A DNA stretch of 64,000 bases, from assembly GCA_007741555.1 (NCBI GenBank), contig CP036526.1:4340001-4404000 (forward strand), written 5' to 3'. Source of the stretch: Stieleria marina. GTDB taxonomy: Bacteria; Planctomycetota; Planctomycetia; Pirellulales; Pirellulaceae. Of this stretch, positions 34,746 to 45,200 are shown piece by piece. The first letter of the stretch is position 1. Each line of letters opens with the position of its first letter. The notes below the pieces were generated by a model. The model ran no database searches. It saw nothing but the letters and a program-made list of their open reading frames with translations, and was not told the origin of the DNA. Both the position numbers and the translations under genes were made by a program.

Positions 34746-35228
34746 ATGACGACCACGCATGTCTACTTCATCACTTGGACGACGTACGGCACCTTCCTTC
34801 CGGGTGACTCACGAGGCTGGCGCAAACGTCAATCCGGCCCTCAACAACCTCGGCCTGCTCTAGAGCAATGGTCGCAAGATCACATGGCGCACGAAGCCGT
34901 TCGACTCTCCGACGACGATCGAACCACCGTCCAGCTTGCCTGCCAACAGCACTGCGAATTTCGAGGCTGGACGTTACTCGCCGCCAACGCTCGGTCGAAT
35001 CACGTTCATGTCGTCGTGATCTCGGATCGCGAACCCAGCACCACTCGCAACCAACTGAAGGCCAATTGCACACGAGCATTACGGCAACAGCGGACGCCGC
35101 TGCACGTGCCTAAAACCTGGTCCACCGGCGGCGACACCAAAGTCCTGAATACCGACGACCAAATCGAATCGGCCATCCTCTACGTCACCGAAGCCCAAGA
35201 CCAAAAAGGCATCGAGTATCCCAGTTAG
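34746..35228 (+). CDS. REP-associated tyrosine transposase (RAYT), intact
   Basis: A 160-residue Y1-type transposase. RAYTs cut and join single-stranded DNA at REP palindromes. It opens MTTTHVYFITWTTYGTFLPGD. NHVHVVV at 85-91 carries the HUH metal motif (His86, His88). Tyr146 in AILYVTEAQ is the likely nucleophile. It lies inside REP elements: one ends 41 bases before the start, and the next begins at 35225 so that the stop TAG is made by the repeat itself. GAGGG precedes the start and a perfect TATAAT lies at 34714-34719. The frame is complete, unlike the copy at 2663-3100. Confidence 0.88.
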   Translation: MTTTHVYFITWTTYGTFLPGDSRGWRKRQSGPQQPRPALEQWSQDHMAHEAVRLSDDDRTTVQLACQQHCEFRGWTLLAANARSNHVHVVVISDREPSTTRNQLKANCTRALRQQRTPLHVPKTWSTGGDTKVLNTDDQIESAILYVTEAQDQKGIEYPS

Positions 35229-36060
35229 CCGCTGGCGCTAGCCACGGGCACTTATCCAGCACCCCAAAACGGCCCGCACCCACCATCAACTGCGCGCTCC
35301 ATCCAACATCCCCCAGTCGCCACGCGCATTCCCATTCCAGACAAATGCCCGTGGCTAGCGCCAGCGGCTAACAGAACCAATCCCATTCCCCCGCAACGGC
35401 CAAGCCCAATTCGAGAACACCAAAACCACGCCCGCCCATCAGCCAGCCCATCAGCCGCTGGCGCTAGCCACGGGCACCCACCAAACATCCCAAAACGGCC
35501 CGCAACCACAATCAACTGCGCGTCCCATCCAACATCCCCCAGCCGCCACGCGGATTCCCATTCCAGACAAATGCCCGTGGCTAGCGCCAGCGGCTAACAG
35601 AACCAATCCCATTCCCCCGCAACGGCCAAGCCCAATTCGAGAACACCAAAACCACGCCCGCCCATCAGCCAGCACATCAGCCGCTGGCGCTAGCCACGGG
35701 CACCCACCAAACATCCCAAAACGGCCCGCAACCACAATCAACTGCGCGTCCCATCCAACATCCCCCAGCCGCCACGCGGATTCCCATTCCAGACAAATGC
35801 CCGTGGCTAGCGTTAGCGGCTAACAGAACAAACCCCATTCTCTCGCAACGGCGACACGCAATTCGTGCACACCAAAACCACGCCCGCCCATCACCCAGCA
35901 CATCAGCCGCTGACGCTAGCCACGGGCACCCACCAAACATCCCAAAACATCCCGCAACCACAATCAACTGCGCGTCCCATCCAACATCCACCAGCCGCCA
36001 CACGGCTTCCCACACCAACCAAATGCCCGTAGCAACCGCCAACGGCTAACAGGGCCAATC
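35225..36060. repeat. 226-bp tandem repeat carrying inverted REP pairs (about 3.7 copies)
   Basis: REP elements on the plus strand begin at 35225, 35451, 35677 and 35903, and inverted elements at 35347, 35573, 35799 and 36025. Every step is exactly 226 bases. Each unit holds a REP pair, a spacer of about 97 bases and a linker of about 79 bases. The second and third units are nearly identical; changes collect in the later units (GCTGACGCTAGCC in the fourth, a heavily altered last inverted element). Minus-strand frames running through the array are products of the repeat, not genes. Confidence 0.95.
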
Positions 36061-36115
36061 CCATGCGAACTCCCTTCCCATCTCCCCTCGCTTCGCAAAC
36101 CCCCTCTCAACGCCC

Positions 36116-36131
36116 AGTTTCTTGTGAAACC
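36116..36131. promoter_or_regulatory. parS-like site 1
   Basis: AGTTTCTTGTGAAACC contains GTTTC-N4-GAAAC and matches the consensus parS TGTTTCACGTGAAACA at 12 of 16 positions. It lies about 90 bases before parA. It is a candidate ParB-binding site by similarity. Confidence 0.5.
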
Positions 36132-36136
36132 AGTCT

Positions 36137-36152
36137 TGTTTCACCGGAAACA
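36137..36152. promoter_or_regulatory. parS-like site 2
   Basis: TGTTTCACCGGAAACA matches consensus parS at 14 of 16 positions, differing only in the two central bases. It follows site 1 by 21 bases, two helical turns, so ParB bound at both sites would face the same side. Confidence 0.6.
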
Positions 36153-36218
36153 TATCTCGTATTGTCGCCCTGGCTGGGAACGGAACTCCCGCCGAGCGGC
36201 AATTGAGCTGTTCCTTTA

Positions 36219-36980
36219 ATGGAAACAAACACTGTGGGAAGGATCCTCTGCGTGGTGAATCAGAAGGGAGGCGTTGGCAAAACAACCACCGCCGTCAATC
36301 TCTCTGCTGCCCTGGCCCTCTCCGGCCAGCGAGCGTTGCTGTTGGATATGGATCCACAGTGCAACGCCACCACTTCGTTGGGCTGTGAACCCACCGTCGG
36401 CCACGCCCTGATCAGCAACAGCAACCTGAACGAAAACATCGTCGACACGGACATCGAGCATCTTTCGCTCCTACCAGGCAGCCGCACCTTTCACGACGTC
36501 GACAAGATGGCCAGCCCGGGCGACGAAGAGTCCCAGCAGATCCGAACTCACTTGGACGAAGTCATCGACGAATACGATTTCGTCCTGATCGACTGCCCAC
36601 CCAGCGTCGGTGCGTTAACGCAAACCGCTCTGACCGCCAGCACCGAAGTCCTGATGCCAATCCAGTGCGAGTACTTCGCCATGGAAGGCCTGACGCAGCT
36701 GATTCAAACCATCAAGAAAGTCATCGTGGCCACCGACGGCCGGCTGACCTTCGGCGGGATCCTACTGACCATGTACGATCCCACGTTAGAACTGACACGC
36801 GAAGTTGACGAGGAAGTACGAGACTTCTTTGGCGACATCGTATTTGATTCCGTCGTGCCTCGGGACGTTTCGCTCAGCGAAGCACCCAGCCACGGCCAAA
36901 GCGTTTTTCAGTACGCTCCGCGATCACGCGGTGCGTACGCCTACACCCAGCTGTGCATGGAGGTGCTCCAGCGTGACTAG
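36219..36980 (+). CDS. parA: ParA-type chromosome partition ATPase
   Basis: A 253-residue ParA/Soj ATPase, which positions the replication origin region together with ParB. KGGVGKTT near residue 16 is the deviant Walker A with the signature Lys; LLLDMDPQCNAT is switch I and VLIDCPPSVGALT the Walker B. CEYFAMEGLTQL and SEAPSHGQSVFQYAPRS are typical of the chromosomal group. It lacks the N-terminal helix-turn-helix of plasmid type Ia ParA. The parB start overlaps its last codons. Two parS-like sites lie just upstream. Confidence 0.95.
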   Translation: METNTVGRILCVVNQKGGVGKTTTAVNLSAALALSGQRALLLDMDPQCNATTSLGCEPTVGHALISNSNLNENIVDTDIEHLSLLPGSRTFHDVDKMASPGDEESQQIRTHLDEVIDEYDFVLIDCPPSVGALTQTALTASTEVLMPIQCEYFAMEGLTQLIQTIKKVIVATDGRLTFGGILLTMYDPTLELTREVDEEVRDFFGDIVFDSVVPRDVSLSEAPSHGQSVFQYAPRSRGAYAYTQLCMEVLQRD

Positions 36981-37935
36981 TACTACTTCGACAAAAGACC
37001 GACGTCTAGGCAAAGGCCTGGCCGCACTCTTGGGTACACCGTTGGATGACGAAGGCAATCCGTTGCCTGAGGATTCGCCCGAGCGTTCCGGCATCCAAGC
37101 TCTGGAATTGCGCGTCGACCAGATCGAAAACAATCCCTTCCAACCACGTCGTGAATTCAGCCAAGAAGAAATCGCTTCGCTGGCTGAATCGATCAAAAAC
37201 CATCAACAGCTGCAGCCGATCATGGTTCGCATCGTTGACGGTCGCTACCAACTGATAAGCGGCGAACGCCGTCTGCGAGCGACCATCCATGCGGGTCTGA
37301 AAACGATCCGTGCGGAAGTTCGCGAAGCCGACGACCGCTTGGTGGCCGAACTGGCCATCATCGAAAACTTGCAACGCAAAGATCTCAACCCGATCGAAAA
37401 AGCCCTTTCCTTCAAACGCTACATCAGCGAACACCAATGCAAGCAAGACGATCTTGCACGGCGTTTGAGCATCAATCGGTCGACGATCGCCAACCTGATG
37501 CGACTGCTCGAATTGCCTCAAACCATCCTGGATTGGTTGACCTCAGGCGACGTCAGTGCGGGACACGCCCGCGCCCTCTTGCCGCTGGGCGACGAAGAGA
37601 TTCAGATCAATACAGCCAAGAAGATCATGACCGAAAACTTAAGCGTCCGCGCGACCGAGAGCTTGGTCGCCGAGATGTTGAAGTCCGAAGAGGACTCCGA
37701 GACGGGCAAAAAGATCGTCAACGCGACACGTCAAAAACGTCGTCAGATCTCGCCACAAATCGAAGCGATGCAGCAAGAGATGCGAATGATCTTCGGCACC
37801 AAAGTCGAGATAAAAAGCTCCGCTCGTGGCCGCGGCAAGATTACGATTCACTTCAGCGATCCCGATGAATTTGATCGACTACGTGAGACGCTGTCCGACG
37901 CCGCACGCCCAGCACCGCTCCGCGTCGCTGGCTAA
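36973..37935 (+). CDS. parB: ParB-type chromosome partition protein
   Basis: A 320-residue ParB, which binds parS, spreads along DNA as a CTP-dependent clamp and stimulates ParA. GTG at 36973 lies inside the end of parA and follows GGAGG by 9 bases, so the pair is coupled. LGKGLAALLG is the ParA-interacting N-terminus; NPFQPR and GERRLRA (from residue 97) are the CTP-binding signatures. A helix-turn-helix follows (KQDDLARRLSINRSTIANLMRLL), then AGHARALLPL. The C-terminal GRGKITIHFSDPDEFDRL is the dimerisation domain. Confidence 0.95.
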   Translation: MTSTTSTKDRRLGKGLAALLGTPLDDEGNPLPEDSPERSGIQALELRVDQIENNPFQPRREFSQEEIASLAESIKNHQQLQPIMVRIVDGRYQLISGERRLRATIHAGLKTIRAEVREADDRLVAELAIIENLQRKDLNPIEKALSFKRYISEHQCKQDDLARRLSINRSTIANLMRLLELPQTILDWLTSGDVSAGHARALLPLGDEEIQINTAKKIMTENLSVRATESLVAEMLKSEEDSETGKKIVNATRQKRRQISPQIEAMQQEMRMIFGTKVEIKSSARGRGKITIHFSDPDEFDRLRETLSDAARPAPLRVAG

Positions 37936-38223
37936 AAACGTCAGCTAAAAAGGTTGGCCAGGTGACTCCACCTCGGCCATCTCGTTGGCGTCCAAGCAGA
38001 ATCGCATGCGCTGTTCTGCTACGAAAAGATCGCGACGCGGTATCCAACTACCGCGTCCAGATGGCACCGCGGCCAACTTCTAATCGAGAGTCGAACCCTA
38101 AATTCAACGCTTGAAGGGCTGCGACTGCCGGTCCTCCTAATCGCTAAAGTTTAACAGCGACCTGAGTTTCACAGTGCGACTGACTTTTTGAAACTGAGTC
38201 GGAAAGCTGAGCGTCACGGCTAG
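37936..38223. other. Hairpin-rich intergenic region, possible structured RNA
   Basis: Between the convergent ends of parB and the sigma-factor gene lie four good inverted repeats. GGCC-AGGTG pairs with CACCT-GGCC at 37956-37978. GCAGAA pairs with TTCTGC at 37996-38019. GACGCGGTA pairs with TACCGCGTC at 38034-38057, nine perfect pairs. CGAC..AGTTTC pairs with GAAACT..GTCG at 38158-38201. None is followed by a T-run. A stretch near 38090 resembles a tRNA T-arm on the minus strand, but I could not fold a tRNA. Confidence 0.4.
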
Positions 38224-38835
38224 TTAGTTGGTCTGAATTTGCTGCCGAAGTTCGTGAATGGTTCGACGCCAAAGCTGACGCGCTGCATCCGGCGTAGTCC
38301 CCATCTTGTTAGCAATCATGGCAAAGCTCAAACCATCGCTGTATCTCAAACGGATCAGTAACTGCCGCCGCTGACAAAGCGACCGAACGGCTTTCCGAAG
38401 CTGCAATTTTGATTCTTGTCGTGCTAGGTTTCCGCTGGCACTGCAGCAGCCATCAATCAAACTCGGATGATGGTCATCGTTTTGGCCCAACGGCACCTCG
38501 CGAGCAACATCGCGTTTGGCCGCCGTGGCGTGCCGACGCAAATCAATCAGGTTGCGTTGAAGGATCCGGCGGAGCCAACTTCGAAGCTCCGCCTCGGTCG
38601 TTCCCGAGAAATTTGGTAGCCCCTGAAAAGCGTCCAACAATGACTGTTGCAAAAGATCCGACGCATCACTTCGCCGCGTCAGATCGGCCGGAAACTCCTG
38701 GCGAGCCAGCTGGTTCAGGAAATCAGTGATCTGAAAAAAGTTAGGTCGAAACCTCCCAGCCAACGCGCTTGGGCTGCACGCCGAAATCGGCAGAAGACAT
38801 TCGCTGCTGTCTGATTCAGGAGTGGAGAGTCGCAT
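38224..38835 (-). CDS. ECF-type sigma-70 factor
   Basis: A 203-residue extracytoplasmic-function sigma factor. Region 2 reads RRSDASDLLQQSLLDAFQGLPNF and ELRSWLRRILQRNLIDLRRH, and region 4 reads RQLLIRLRYSDGLSFAMIANKMGTTPDAARQLWRRTIHELRQ with the DNA-binding helix-turn-helix. The two are separated by the usual short acidic linker. This subtype, with RSDASDL-type wording, is expanded in planctomycetes. No anti-sigma factor is next to it. It diverges from the giant secreted protein gene, so a regulatory link is possible but unproven. Confidence 0.92.
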   Translation of the reverse strand: MRLSTPESDSSECLLPISACSPSALAGRFRPNFFQITDFLNQLARQEFPADLTRRSDASDLLQQSLLDAFQGLPNFSGTTEAELRSWLRRILQRNLIDLRRHATAAKRDVAREVPLGQNDDHHPSLIDGCCSASGNLARQESKLQLRKAVRSLCQRRQLLIRLRYSDGLSFAMIANKMGTTPDAARQLWRRTIHELRQQIQTN

Positions 38836-39237
38836 CGTGAGCAAATTTCAGGAGAACCAACTTGAGCACCCATCGGGGGCCTGTCGCACCGCCGCAGGAG
38901 TGCCCCGCTTCCGGCAATGGTAGCGATTCTCATTTCAGACGCAAGCATCTTAGCGTTCCCTTCCGCAAGATTCCTTTGCGAGGCCGCTGAACGGATCGAA
39001 GCAAGCATTTTGGGGTGCAAGGTTTTTGCGACGCAACCAGTGGATGCCTCTAATTCGCTGGTTTTTGAGAGTTTGCGGCCAAACGACCAACGGCAGAATA
39101 TTTCCTGTAAACCTGCGTCACGATTCCGGATACCTGACGCCCCTATCAGAGTAGGAGGTCCTGTATCGCACACCCCCCAAATTTTATTGGCTGGGAACCG
39201 ACGGGCCTCGACTACCTAAATTGCCCCTCCTGAGCGA
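38836..39237. other. Divergent promoter region, no gene
   Basis: About 400 bases between the sigma-factor gene and the giant secreted protein gene. It contains AAGCATCTTAGCGTTCCCTT and AAGCATTTTGGGGTGCAAGG, loosely similar, but no convincing operator, terminator or coding frame. Confidence 0.45.
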
Positions 39238-42200
39238 ATGATCAATATGTCAACTGGATCCCAGAAATTCCGCCGTCAATGCCGAAGTGCCCAGCAGAAT
39301 TCACAGCGCGCCAAAGAACAACAGCAACAGGCGATTCATCGCTGCGCCAAGCAAGAAAAATGCAAAGCAACTTGGTTGATGAGGCAACAGCAACGAATCG
39401 AGCGTTACCGAGATTCCTTCCGCGGCGCGTGGCTCACACGCTTGGGCTTGGGCTTAGCCGCCCTGATCAAATTCGTATCCGCTCCCTTCCAAGGCGAACC
39501 TGTCCGCCAAGACGTCACCCGTCGGCGGCTCTTCGGCGAAGGCTTGGAAGCGCGCCAGCTACTGGCCGGCGACAGTTTCGGCCCAGTTGTGACTGAGGAC
39601 AGCTCATCGACGCCCGGAATCGTGAGTGTCCTTGAGAATGACGATCCCGCTGCGATATCGGTCACCCATGTAGAAGATTCGACCAGCCTAGTTGGCACTG
39701 CCGTCACGCTACCGCTTGGCGGCATTGTCACCATCAACTCCGCTGGCGAAACGACATTCGATCCCGCCGGCAACTATCAGTTTCTAAACGATGAAGATGC
39801 GGTCAACGAAATCGTCAGCTACACCAATAATCTGGGTCAAAGCTTCGACGTGACGATCCAAATTGCGGGCGTAAACGACGACGCCACGATCGCCGGTGAC
39901 TTATCCGATGAAGGCAACGAGACAACCGGCCCGCTGACGCTGGGCGGAAGCTTGACCAGCTCCGATGTCGACAACATTGACAACCAATTTATCCCCCAAA
40001 CGGATGTAAACGGCACGAACGGTTACGGCACGTTTTCGTTTTCAGACACGGGCGTCTGGGGATTTGTAGCGAATGATCCGTTCGATGAGTTGGCCGCAGG
40101 CGAGGCATACACCGATGCGTTTGAGGTGGCAAGTGTCGACGGAACAAGTGCAACGGTCAGCGTAACGATCTATGGGACAAACGACGCGCCAACGATTTCC
40201 ACAGCATCAGCCGACCAACTAGAAGCCGATCTGGTCGAAGACGCCCTGACCACCGCATCGGGCACGCTGAACGTCGAAGACGTGGACTTGAGCGATACGG
40301 TCACGGCCACCGTCAGCGCCGAGCCAACGGGTTTGGGTGCGGGGATGTTGACCCTCGACACCGCGAATGTAATTAGCGATACCGCAACAACGGGTGACGT
40401 CATTTGGACGTTTGACAGCGGTGGAGAATCTTTCGACCACTTGGCCCAGGGCCAAGAGCTAGAGTTGACCTACGAAATCACTGTCACCGATGACAGTGCG
40501 CCCACTCCCGCAGCCGTCACCGAAACGGTCACCGTCACCATCACCGGAGCAAATGATGCTCCAACAATCCTCGTCGCTTCAGCCGACGAACTAGAAGCCG
40601 ATCTGGTCGAAGACGCCCTGACCACAGCATCGGGCACGCTGAATGTCGAAGACGTTGACGTGAGCGATACGGTCACGGCCGCCGTCAGCCTGGAGCCAAC
40701 GGGTTTGGGTGCGGGAATGTTGACCCTCGACACCGCGAATGTAATTAGCGATACCGCAACAACGGGTGACGTCACTTGGACGTTTGACAGCGGTGGAGAA
40801 ACTTTCGACCACTTGGCCCGGGGCCAAGAGCTAGAGTTGACCTACGAAATCACTGTCACCGATGACAGTGCGCCCACTCCCGCAGCCGTCACCGAAACGG
40901 TCACCGTCACCATCACGGGAGCAAATGACGCTCCAACAATCCTCGTTGCATTAGCCGACGAACTAGAAGCCGATCTGGTCGAAGACGCCCTGACCACCGC
41001 ATCGGGCACGCTGAATGTCGAAGACGTTGACGTGAGCGATACGGTCACGGCCACCGTCAGCGCCGAGCCAACGGGTTTGGGTGCGGGGATGTTGACCCTC
41101 AACACCGCGAATGTAATTGGCGATACCGCAACAACGGGTGACGTCACTTGGACGTTTGACAGCGGTGGAGAATCTTTCGACCACTTGGCCCAGGGCCAAG
41201 AGCTAGAGTTGACCTACGAAATCACTGTCACCGATGACAGTGCGCCCACTCCCGCAGCCGTCACCGAAACGGTCACCGTCACCATCACCGGAGCAAATGA
41301 TGCTCCAACAATCCTCGTCGCTTCAGCCGACGAACTAGAAGCCGATCTGGTCGAAGACGCCCTGACCACAGCATCGCGCACGTTGAACGTCAAAGACGTG
41401 GACTTGAGCGATACGGTCACGGCCGCCGTCAGCCTGGAGCCAACGGGTTTGGGTGCGGGGATGTTGACCCTCAACACCGCAAATGTAATTAGCGATACAG
41501 CAACAACGGGTGACGTCATTTGGACGTTTGACAGCGGTGGAGAATCTTTCGACCACTTGGCCCAGGGCCAAGAGCTAGAGCTGACCTACGAGATCACTGT
41601 GGACGATGGCAGCTCATCCGAAACCGCGACGGCCACGAAAATGGTGGTGATCACGATCACTGGGACCAACGATGCTCCGGTGGCGAATCCCGATTCAACG
41701 GTCACGGCGGAGAACATTCCGACGACCAGCGCAGTGGTGGCGAACGATACAGACGTGGATGACGGCACCGGACCATCTGACTTCATGGTTACGTCCGCTT
41801 CAATTGCTAGCGGCGACGGCTTTGCCGTCGCACTGACCAACTCGCTGGTCTTTTATGACCCGAGCACTTTCTACGACTACCTCGATTCGGGTGATGTCGC
41901 CACCGTTTTGATTGACTACACGATCGAAGACACCGAAGGAGCTTCAAGCAGCAGTGTTTTGACCGTTTCGGTCACGGGCGAAAATGATGCCCCCGTTCTC
42001 TCGGGCGGCACGACCGTTTCGCTGGATGAAAACGCAGCAAACGACGCGATCGCATTTGACGGACTAGTTGCCACGGACGTCGACGCGGGAGAGACGTTGG
42101 AATGGGCGATTGATTCTGGTAACGACAGTGGTGCCTTCGCCATCGATAGCAATGGCGTGATCACAGTGGCTGACTCGTCCCAACTGGACTTCGAATCCGC

Positions 42201-45200
42201 GCCTTCGTTTTCGCTCGTCGTCAGCGTGACGGACGGTGACGCGACTGCGACGAACACCGTCACCATCAACCTGAACGATCTCAACGAGTCGCCCACAGTC
42301 TCGGGTGGTGGTACGGTCGCAATCGACGAAAACACGGCGGATGACACCGTAGTCTTTGACGCGCTGAGCGCGGCCGATCCTGACGGCAATACGCTGACTT
42401 GGGCCATCGATTCGGGCAACGAAAGCGGAGCCTTCGCCATCGACAGCAATGGCGTGATCACCGTCGCCGATTCATCACAGCTGGACTTTGAAACCGTCGA
42501 ATCCTTTACGCTAGTAATCGGCGTGACCGATGGTGGCGAACTTTCGGCCACCGACACCGTCACCATTAACCTGAATGACTTGAACGAATCACCGACGCTA
42601 GCCGGCGGCGACACTGTCTCAATCGATGAAAACACCCCAGACGCGACCGTGGTCTTCGACGCCCTAGTCGCGGACGATCCCGACGGCGACACATTGATTT
42701 GGACCATCGATTCGGGCAACGAAAGCGGAGCCTTCGCGATCGACAGCAATGGCGTGATCACCGTCGCCGATTCGTCTCAGCTGGATTTTGAAACCGTCGA
42801 ATCCATTACGCTAGTAATCGGCGTGACCGATGGTGGCGAACTTTCGGCCACCGACACCGTCACCATTAACCTGAATGACTTGAACGAATCACCGACGCTA
42901 GCCGGCGGCGACACTGTCTCAATCGATGAAAACACCCCAGACGCGACCGTGGTCTTCGACGCCCTAGTCGCGGACGATCCCGACGGCGACACATTGACTT
43001 GGGCCATCGATTCGGGCGATGACAGCGGAGCGTTTGCGATCGACAGCAATGGCGTAATCACCGTCGCCGACTCGTCTCAGCTGGATTTTGAAACCGTCGA
43101 ATCCTTTACGCTAGAAATCAGCGTGACTGATGGCGGCGAACTTTCGGCCACCGATACTGTCACGATCAACGTAAGTGATCTAAACGAGTCGCCAACGCTT
43201 GCCGGTGGCGACACCGTTTCGATCGACGAAAACACTCCCAACACGACCGTGGTCTTCGATGCTCTGGTCGCGGACGATCCTGACGGTGACACATTGACTT
43301 GGGCCATCGATTCGGGCAACGAAAGTGGAGCTTTTGCGATCGACAGCAATGGCGTGATCACCGTCGCCGATTCGTCTCAGCTGGATTTTGAAACCGTCGA
43401 ATCCTTTACGCTAGAAACTAGCGTGACCGATGGCAGCGAATTCTCAGCCACCGACACTGTCACCATCAACCTGAATGATCTGAACGAATCGCCAACGCTT
43501 AGCGGTGGTGGTGAGGTCACGATTGACGAAAACACTCCCGACGCGACCGTGGTCTTCGACGCCCTAGTCGCGGACGATCCCGACGGCGACACATTGACTT
43601 GGGCCATCGATTCGGGAAACGAAAGCGGAGCCTTTGCGATCGACAGCAATGGCGTGATCACCGTCGCCGATTCGTCTCAGCTGGACTTTGAAACCGTCGA
43701 ATCCTTTACGCTAGAAATCAGCGTGACCGATAGTGGCGAACTTTCGGCAACCGATACTGTCACGATCAACTTGAGTGACCTGAACGAATCGCCAATGCTT
43801 GCCGGTGGCGACACCGTTTCGATTGACGAAAACACTCCCGACACGACCGTAGTCTTCGACGCATTGATCGCGGACGATCCCGACGGCGATACGCTGAATT
43901 GGGCCATCGATTCGGGCAACGACAGCGGAGCGTTTGCGATCGACAGCAACGGTGTGATCACTGTCGCCGACTCGTCTCAGTTGGATTTTGAATCAGCCGA
44001 ATCCTTTACGCTAGCAATCAGCGTGACCGATGGCAGCGAATTCTCAGCCACCGACACTGTCACCATCAACCTGAATGATCTGAACGAATCGCCAACGCTT
44101 GGCGGTGGTGGTGAGGTCACGATCGACGAAAACACCCCCGACGCGACCGTGGTCTTCGACGCGTTGATCGCGGATGATCCCGACGGGGATGAACTGACTT
44201 GGGCCATCGCCCCGGGCGACGACAGCGGAGCCTTTGCGATCGACAGCAATGGTGTGATCACCGTTGCCGATTCGTCTCAGCTGGATTTTGAAACCGTCGA
44301 ATCCTTTACGCTAGAAATCAGCGTGACCGATGGTGGCGAACTTTCGGCCACCGATACTGTCACGATCAACTTGAGTGACCTGAACGAGTCGCCAACGCTT
44401 GCCGGTGGCGACACCGTTTCGATTGACGAAAACACTCCCGACACGACCGTGGTCTTCGACACATTGATCGCGGACGATCCCGACGGCGATACGCTGACTT
44501 GGGCCATCGATTCGGGTAACGAAAGTGGAGCCTTCGGCATCGACAGCAATGGCGTGATCACCGTCGCCGATTCGTCTCAGCTGGATTTTGAAACTGTCGA
44601 GTCGTTCACACTGATCGTGAGTGTCACTGATGGTGAGTTTGCGGTGACTGACCAAGTCATCGTTGACCTGATCGACGTCACGCCGCAATTTGTAGTGATC
44701 AATACCGACGACAACGGCGCTGGGTCACTGCGAGAAGCCATTGAACTGGCGAACTTGGAAATCGAAGATGTCACGATTCTGTTCGACATCGATGAATCAG
44801 GACCTCACGACATCGTCTTGACCTCGGCTCTGCCACAAGTTGAAAACACAGTTGCCATCTTGGGTGATTCCGATCCCGATTCGATTGGGATCGTGGGCAG
44901 TGGACTGACGGGCATCGTGGCTGGTTTGACACTGACCGCGGACGCCGTGGGATCGACTGTGATGGGTCTCTCCATCTCTGGATTTGGCGGCGACGGAATC
45001 TTGGCAGTTGGCGGCGGTGAGCACACGATTCAGGGCAACTGGATCGGGGTGGACACCGATGGCAATGCTGCTGGCAACCGATTCGGCATCCAGCTCAGCG
45101 GATCGTCTGACAATACACTTGATGGCAATGTCATCAGCGGCAACACACGCAGCGGCGTTTACATTGCCGGCAGTTCGACCACCAACTTGCTGATCAACAA

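Noticed and set aside
35252-36042. Three long minus-strand frames through the REP array with near-identical proteins
   Set aside because: They are translations of the 226-bp repeat; the sequence is explained by non-coding repeats and no start site is credible.
34293-36049. CRISPR array
   Set aside because: The 25-bp repeats alternate in orientation and the spacers are repeated with them, and no cas gene is present; this is a REP arrangement.
38080-38110. T-arm-like sequence GGGTTCGACTCTC on the minus strand
   Set aside because: No matching acceptor, D or anticodon arms can be folded around it, so it is not called a tRNA.
41916-44789. Series of 94-residue minus-strand frames, each nearly the same
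   Set aside because: They are antisense shadows of the 300-bp repeats of the giant secreted protein.
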